From Streptomyces caniferus (lineage in GTDB: Bacteria; Actinomycetota; Actinomycetes; Streptomycetales; Streptomycetaceae), in the NCBI RefSeq assembly GCF_009811555.1, contig NZ_BLIN01000005.1, positions 4,659,501 to 4,723,500 on the forward strand: a DNA stretch of 64,000 bases, read 5' to 3'. Position numbers and translations under genes: made by a program. Positions 59,408 through 64,000 of the stretch are shown piece by piece. The stretch's first letter is position 1. The number at the start of each line of letters is the position of its first letter. The notes beneath the pieces were generated by a model. It was not told the DNA's origin and did no database searches. It worked only from the letters and a program-made list of their open reading frames with translations.

Positions 59408-61021
59408 TCAGGCGCGGGACGGCGGTGCCTGCGCGCGGCGACGGGCGGCGTCCGGAAGGAGCGGCAGCAGGGCCGAGATCGCGGCGGCGAGCACGACGTT
59501 GAGGAGCAGTGCGGCCGCCAGCGCCTGCCCGTACGCGCGGGTGTCGTTGTGCGCGGCACCGCCGAGCGCGCCGTAGTAGAGGATGCCGACGAGCGCCACG
59601 CCGACCGCGCCGCCGATCTGCTGACCGGTGGAGAGCACCCCCGAGGCCATGCCCACGTCCTCCGGGCCGACATTGCCGAGCACCGCGTTCAGCAGCGGCG
59701 TGACCAGCAGGCCGTTGCCCGCGCCCACCAGGAGCAGGGGCGGCACCAGCTCCCAGGCACTCAGCTCGGCCCCGGCGCCGAGCGCCAGAACGATCGTGCC
59801 GACGAAGCCCACGGCCCCGGTCAGCGCGCCGATCCGCAGCACACGGCGGCCGTGGCGGGCGAGCCGGCCGGCCAGCAGGCTGGTGAGGAAGAAGGCGACG
59901 GCGAAGGGCGTGTAGACCAGACCGGCGCCGAGCGCGTCCCTCCTCAGGCCGTCCTGCAGCGTCAACGACAGGACCAGGAAGAGCGAGTTGATGCCCGCAT
60001 ACGTGAGGACGACCAGGGTCATCCCGACCGCGAACGGCCGCTCGCCCAGCAGACCCAGCCGGACGAGCGGGGTGCCGCCCGCGGCCTCCACCCGCCGCTC
60101 CACCAGGCAGAGCAGTGCGAACGCCGGGACGCTCGCGGCCAGGCTGAGCCAGGTCCACAGTGGCCAGCCGTACGCGCGGCCCTCGACCAGCGGCACCACC
60201 AGCAGAAAGAGCGCCACGGTCAGTACCGCCGCACCGGGCAGATCGAGCCGCCGGGCCCTCGGCGCCCGCGTCTCGGGCAGGAACAGCCCGGCGAGCAGCA
60301 GCGTCACCACCCCGACGGGCACATTGACCCAGAAGGCCGGCCGCCACGAGGAGCCGAAGAGGTCGGCGGAGATCAGTACGCCCCCGATCAGCTGGCCGGA
60401 CATGGTGGCCATGCCGATGACCGCACCGAGCGCACCGAACGCCTTCGGGCGCTTGCCGGCCGGGATCAGTACCTGGATCACCGCGAACACCTGCGGGAAC
60501 ATCGCGGCCGCGCCGAGGCCTTGGACCAGCCGTGCGGCGATCAGACTGCCGGCGCCGGGGGCGAGCGCACAGCCCACGGACGCCAGGGTGAACAGCGCCA
60601 TCCCGGTCATGAACAGCCGCCTGCGGCCGAAGCGGTCGCCGAGCCGCGCACCGGTGATCAGGGCGAGGGCGTACGTGAGCTGGTAGCCCGCCAGGACGAG
60701 CTGGACGTCGGCGGCGGTGGCGTGCAGATCGGCCTGGAGGGCAGGGGCGGCGACCAGCACGATGAAGGTGTCGAGCACCGCCATGAACGCCCCGACCAGT
60801 ACGAGCGCCAGGGCCCGCCATGGCGCCGCGCCGTTCGCCGCACCCCTCGCCGCACCGCCCGTCCCCGCAGCCTCGGGACCGGGCGGACCGGCCTGCGGAC
60901 CGGCCTGCCGAACGTCCTGCCGCACCGCCCGGGGATCGTCCTGCGGCCCGGCCTTCGGCGTGCCGGTCCGCGCCGATGCGGACTGCCGGCCGATGGCACC
61001 TGAGGGTGGGATCTGAGTCAT
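59408..61021 (-). CDS. DHA2-type MFS exporter
   Basis: 537 residues from ATG 61021. ~65-residue Gln/Ala/Gly/Pro-rich cytoplasmic tail, then 14 helices: MAVLDTFIVLVAAPALQADLHATAADVQLVLAGYQLTYALALITGARLGDRFGRRRLFMTG (TM1 to motif A, residues ~79-138), ARLVQGLGAAAMFPQVFAVIQ, GMATMSGQLIGGVLISADLFGSSWRPAFWVNVPVG (motif C region). Probable drug efflux. Divergent from an XRE-type regulator 175 bases away. Confidence 0.9.
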   Translation of the reverse strand: MTQIPPSGAIGRQSASARTGTPKAGPQDDPRAVRQDVRQAGPQAGPPGPEAAGTGGAARGAANGAAPWRALALVLVGAFMAVLDTFIVLVAAPALQADLHATAADVQLVLAGYQLTYALALITGARLGDRFGRRRLFMTGMALFTLASVGCALAPGAGSLIAARLVQGLGAAAMFPQVFAVIQVLIPAGKRPKAFGALGAVIGMATMSGQLIGGVLISADLFGSSWRPAFWVNVPVGVVTLLLAGLFLPETRAPRARRLDLPGAAVLTVALFLLVVPLVEGRAYGWPLWTWLSLAASVPAFALLCLVERRVEAAGGTPLVRLGLLGERPFAVGMTLVVLTYAGINSLFLVLSLTLQDGLRRDALGAGLVYTPFAVAFFLTSLLAGRLARHGRRVLRIGALTGAVGFVGTIVLALGAGAELSAWELVPPLLLVGAGNGLLVTPLLNAVLGNVGPEDVGMASGVLSTGQQIGGAVGVALVGILYYGALGGAAHNDTRAYGQALAAALLLNVVLAAAISALLPLLPDAARRRAQAPPSRA

Positions 61022-61195
61022 GCGGTAAGGGTCGACCGGCCCCGGCCGGATATACAGAGACGGATTATGCTGGTGTCCTCACCACCCCCAACGACCCTTC
61101 GCCGCACCGTCATTCGTGCCGAGTCCGGATACGCGTGCGGCGGCCCGTACCCGGCCGGCCCCACCTCGCGGCCGGCGGCGAAAACGGGAGCATCC

Positions 61196-62212
61196 ATGGC
61201 TGACCTGCAACGGCGGCGGAGTCTCGCGGAGTTCCTGCGCTCGCGGCGGGAGCGCCTCACGCCCCAGCGGGCGGGCATCCTCCCGGGTCCGCGGCGGCGC
61301 ACCCCGGGGCTGCGGCGCGAAGAGGTCGCGCAGCTCTCCGGTGTCAGCGTGACCTGGTACACCTGGCTGGAGCAGGCGCGCGACATCACCGTCAGCCGGC
61401 AGGTCCTCATGAGCCTGGCGCGTGCGCTGATGCTCAGTGCGGTCGAGCGCCGGCATCTGTTCGCGCTGGCCGGGGTGCCGTTGCCGGAACGGCCGCCGGG
61501 CCGCGGTCCCGGCCCCGCCCTGCAACGGCTGGTCGACGCGCTCGAACCGAACCCCGCCTACCTCCTCGACGCCAACTGGGACCTGGTGGGCTGGAACCGC
61601 GCCGAAGCGGGCCTGATCGGCGACCCCGGCCAGCTGGAGCCGGCCGAGCGCAATCTGCTGTGGCTGGTGTTCACCGATCCGGCCATGCGGTCGCTGCTGA
61701 CCGACTGGGAAGGCCAGGCGCGGGACCTGATAGCCCAGTTCCGGACCGATGCCCGCCAGCGCGCGGGCGACCCCCGCTACGAACAGCTCACCGGCGGACT
61801 GCGGGAGTCGAGCGCGGAGTTCCGGACCTGGTGGGACGCCCACGACCTCGCGGACCTCGGCAGCAGCCGCCGAAGGTTCTGCCACCCGCGGGTCGGGGCG
61901 CTGACCTTGGACTACGTGAAGCTGGCGGCCCTGGACGCCCCGGGCGTCAAGCTGTTCGCGTGTCTGCCGGCCGATGCCGCGACGGCGGAGAAGCTGCCGG
62001 GGCTGCAGGAGTGCGCGGCGGGCACGGCGCCCGATGAAGCGGCCGTCGCCCTGCCCGGGGGTCCCGACCGGAAGGGGACTCCTGACGGGAAAGAGGACCC
62101 AGACGGGAAGGGGGCTCCCGACGGGAAAAGGGAAGCGCTCAGCGGAACGGAAGCGGTTGCCCCTGCTCCTCCTCCGGCCGCGGGCCGAAGATCCGTCGTT
62201 CCGCCTCCGTGA
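61196..62212 (+). CDS. XRE-family regulator with MmyB-like ligand domain
   Basis: 338 residues from ATG 61196 ([23 protein letters not shown]). [36 protein letters not shown]. MmyB domain: [72 protein letters not shown] tail of repeated PDGK/PDRKG units (about residues 285-315) ends the protein and overlaps the convergent NTF2 gene by 74 bases. Likely controls the divergent exporter. Paralogous in type to the regulator at 48698. Confidence 0.88.
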   Translation: MADLQRRRSLAEFLRSRRERLTPQRAGILPGPRRRTPGLRREEVAQLSGVSVTWYTWLEQARDITVSRQVLMSLARALMLSAVERRHLFALAGVPLPERPPGRGPGPALQRLVDALEPNPAYLLDANWDLVGWNRAEAGLIGDPGQLEPAERNLLWLVFTDPAMRSLLTDWEGQARDLIAQFRTDARQRAGDPRYEQLTGGLRESSAEFRTWWDAHDLADLGSSRRRFCHPRVGALTLDYVKLAALDAPGVKLFACLPADAATAEKLPGLQECAAGTAPDEAAVALPGGPDRKGTPDGKEDPDGKGAPDGKREALSGTEAVAPAPPPAAGRRSVVPPP

Positions 62213-62597
62213 TCGCGACGTCGTGGATGCCGGCTTCCCGGCGGCGCATCAGTCCCTCCTCGTCGAACTCCCACAGCTCGTTGCCGTAGCTGCGCCACCA
62301 CTGGCCGGCCGCGTCATGGGACTCGTACTGGAAGCGCACCGCGATGCGGTTGCCGCTGTAGGACCAGAGCTCCTTGCGCAGCGCATAGTCCAGCTCCCGG
62401 GCCCACTTCCGGCGCAGGAAGGCGACGATCTCGTCGCGGCCGGTGAGGAAGGTGTCGCGGTTCCGCCAGACCGAGTCCTCGGTGTACGCGAGGGCGACCC
62501 GCTCGGGGTCGCGGGTGTTCCAGGCGTCCTCGGCCGCTTGCACTTTCCGGAGCGCGCCCGGCTCGTCGAACGGCGGGAACGGGGGGCGTGGTGCCAT
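62139..62597 (-). CDS. NTF2-like (DUF1348) protein
   Basis: 152 residues. [63 protein letters not shown] and [42 protein letters not shown] are the DUF1348 pattern. Cytosolic, NTF2-like fold. Divergent from a TetR gene with two matching operators between them, so almost surely its target. Function unknown. Confidence 0.9.
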   Translation of the reverse strand: MAPRPPFPPFDEPGALRKVQAAEDAWNTRDPERVALAYTEDSVWRNRDTFLTGRDEIVAFLRRKWARELDYALRKELWSYSGNRIAVRFQYESHDAAGQWWRSYGNELWEFDEEGLMRRREAGIHDVAITEAERRIFGPRPEEEQGQPLPFR

Positions 62598-62620
62598 GGC
62601 GGCGGCCTCTCTCAGGATCG

Positions 62621-62671
62621 GGAGAACGGGCGTTCTCCCTCGGTCGGCTAGTGTAGAGAACGACCGTTCTC
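62621..62671. promoter_or_regulatory. Two copies of a TetR operator, GAGAACG-N2-CGTTCTC
   Basis: GGAGAACG-GG-CGTTCTCC (62621-62638) and GAGAACG-AC-CGTTCTC (62656-62671), both perfect palindromes, filling the 95-base gap between the divergent NTF2-like and TetR genes. Confidence 0.85.
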
Positions 62672-62692
62672 CTGGAAAGCCCCGGAAGTGCC

Positions 62693-63256
62693 ATGGACCT
62701 CGACGAAGCCCGCGTACGGATACTCGACGCCGCGGAGGAGCTGTTCTACGACCGCGGCGTCCAGTCCGTCGGCATGGACGAACTCCGCGCCACCGCAGGG
62801 GTTTCGCTCAAACGCCTCTACCAGTGCTTTCCCGCCAAGCACGACCTCGTGGAGGCGTACCTGCGGCGCCGCGACACCCGCTGGCGCGCGGCGCTCGCGG
62901 AGTACGTCGCCGTGCACGCCGACGATCCGGCGGACCGGCCGCTCGTGGTCTTCGACTGGCTGCACGACTGGTTCTCGGAGCCCGGCTTCCGCGGCTGCGC
63001 CTTCATCAACGCGTACGGGGAGCTGGGGGCGACCTCCGACCAGGTCGGCCGCGTCGCACGGGAGCACAAGGACGCACTGCTGGGGTATGTGACCGGCCTG
63101 CTGCGCGCGGTACCGGTGGCCGAACCCGGCGTGCTGGCACGTCAGTTGGTGCTGCTGGTCGACGGCGCGATCACCTCCGCCGCGCTCAGTGGCGAGCCCT
63201 CCGCCGCCCGCCGGGCCCGTACGGCGGCGGCCGCGCTCATGGGGACGGCGCGGTAG
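62693..63256 (+). CDS. TetR-family regulator
   Basis: 187 residues from ATG 62693. [57 protein letters not shown]-terminal [20 protein letters not shown], typical of TetR_C_33-like regulators. The two GAGAACG-N2-CGTTCTC sites immediately upstream are its presumed binding sites, controlling itself and the divergent DUF1348 gene. Confidence 0.9.
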   Translation: MDLDEARVRILDAAEELFYDRGVQSVGMDELRATAGVSLKRLYQCFPAKHDLVEAYLRRRDTRWRAALAEYVAVHADDPADRPLVVFDWLHDWFSEPGFRGCAFINAYGELGATSDQVGRVAREHKDALLGYVTGLLRAVPVAEPGVLARQLVLLVDGAITSAALSGEPSAARRARTAAAALMGTAR

Positions 63257-63285
63257 GCGGTGCCCCGGTGGGGGTGTCGCCGTAT

Positions 63286-63323
63286 CGCCGCGGCCGCAGC
63301 TCACCCGAGCTGCGGCCGCGGCG
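63286..63323. terminator. Terminator between TetR and rocD
   Basis: Seventeen-base perfect arms beginning CGCCGCGGCCGCAGCTC, loop ACCC, between convergent genes. Confidence 0.88.
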
Positions 63324-63340
63324 GCCTTGCGGCAGGGGGG

Positions 63341-64000
63341 TCAGCCCAGAGCCCGCGCCAGACTCTCCAGGGCGCCGTCCAGTTCCTCGGCGGTGATGGT
63401 CAGCGGCGGGGCCAGCCGGATCGTCGAACCATGGGTGTCCTTGACCAGGACGCCTTCCTTGAGCAGGCGTTCGCTGATCTCCCGGCCGGTGCCGAGGCCG
63501 GGGTCGATGTCGACGCCGGCCCACAGGCCGCGGGCGCGGAAGCCGGTCACGCCCTTGCCGGTCAGCGCGGCCAGGCCGCCGCGCAGCCGCTCGCCCAGCT
63601 CGGCGGCGCGGCGCTGGAACTCTCCGGTGGCGAGCAGTTCGACGACGGCCGAACCGACCGCGGCCGCCAGGGGATTGCCGCCGAAGGTCGAACCGTGCTG
63701 GCCGGGGCCCAGGACACCGAGCACGTCGCGGCGGGCGACCACCGCGGAGACCGGGACGATGCCGCCGCCCAGCGCCTTGCCGAGCAGCAGCATGTCCGGC
63801 ACGACGGACTCGTGGTCGACGGCCAGGGTGGTGCCGGTGCGGCCCAGTCCGGACTGGATCTCGTCGGCGATGAACAGGCACCCGGCCCGCCGGGTCAGCT
63901 CGCGTACGCCGGTGAGGTAGCCCTCGTCGGGGATGACGACGCCCGCCTCGCCCTGGATGGGCTCGATCAGCACGGCGGCCGTCGTCTCGTCCACGGCCGC
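63341..64000 (-). CDS. rocD: Ornithine--oxo-acid transaminase (5' end outside window)
   Basis: C-terminal 219 residues; the frame is open to base 64000. PLP-enzyme class III: AVLIEPIQGEAGVVIPDEGYL, LFIADEIQSGLGRTGTTLAVDHE, MLLLGKALGGGIVPVSAVVA (Schiff-base Lys in GKALGGG), HGSTFGGNPLAAAVGSAVVELL, FRARGLWAGVDIDP and RLAPPLTITAEELD. The combination IQSGLGRTG ... GKALGGG ... LWAGVDI is that of ornithine aminotransferases, which make glutamate semialdehyde from ornithine in arginine catabolism. Confidence 0.9.
   Translation of the reverse strand, partial: AAVDETTAAVLIEPIQGEAGVVIPDEGYLTGVRELTRRAGCLFIADEIQSGLGRTGTTLAVDHESVVPDMLLLGKALGGGIVPVSAVVARRDVLGVLGPGQHGSTFGGNPLAAAVGSAVVELLATGEFQRRAAELGERLRGGLAALTGKGVTGFRARGLWAGVDIDPGLGTGREISERLLKEGVLVKDTHGSTIRLAPPLTITAEELDGALESLARALG

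Overview
This window is a stretch of a high-GC actinobacterial chromosome, almost certainly Streptomyces. The evidence is the extreme third-position GC, GTG/TTG starts, SigB/SigF-family sigma factors, a subtilisin-inhibitor-like secreted protein, a LAXTG sortase substrate, a P450-ferredoxin pair, and the gene order sigma-sigma ... tadA ... upp, which recalls the sigN-sigF-tadA-upp neighbourhood of Streptomyces coelicolor (recalled, not searched). It reads as chromosomal core interrupted by small accessory insertions. No biosynthetic cluster, prophage or CRISPR array is visible.

Layout. 1-7 kb: a truncated PAS kinase-like gene, a His-rich subtilisin-inhibitor-like protein, tRNA-Ser(GCT), a broken HD-hydrolase gene, tRNA-Arg(ACG), an orphan LanC-like gene and initiator tRNA-Met. 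6.6-12.5 kb: quinone reductase with a divergent GATase1/AraC regulator, a DUF2797 protein, an SCO6745-like protein, an amidohydrolase and an FMN reductase. 13-19.2 kb: a tight operon of response regulator, histidine kinase, GT2-GtrA fusion and GT39 glycosyltransferase. 19.3-23.3 kb: a TetR-controlled DHA2 efflux gene whose leader is split by an IS110-family element. 23.4-27.7 kb: MarR, MFS and YceI genes sharing carboxypeptidase-regulatory-like domains. 28-33.4 kb: small regulators, an amidohydrolase-MarR divergent pair, a MITE-like repeat and a lipoprotein.

33.8-47 kb is housekeeping: tandem SigF-family sigma genes, small membrane proteins, tRNA-Ser(CGA), tadA and its partner, upp, a LytR_C protein, an ECF (SigE-like) sigma gene overlapping a possible membrane anti-sigma gene, and a LAXTG surface protein. 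47.5-64 kb is a run of regulator-effector pairs: alcohol dehydrogenase/XRE, PadR/SnoaL, MFS/TetR, P450+ferredoxin/MarR, flotillin+NfeD, TetR+peroxiredoxin, MFS/XRE, NTF2/TetR, ending in a partial rocD. Many have visible palindromic operators, given as separate entries.

The most striking signal is in the IS110 element (19357-20780). Its 200-base leader upstream of the transposase can be read as a bridge RNA. Four short guide segments, in the order expected for a target-binding loop followed by a donor-binding loop, match the reconstructed target site and the element's own ends at 30 of 32 positions. Removing the element with an AG core restores a canonical ribosome-binding site directly in front of the efflux gene, which independently fixes the element boundaries.
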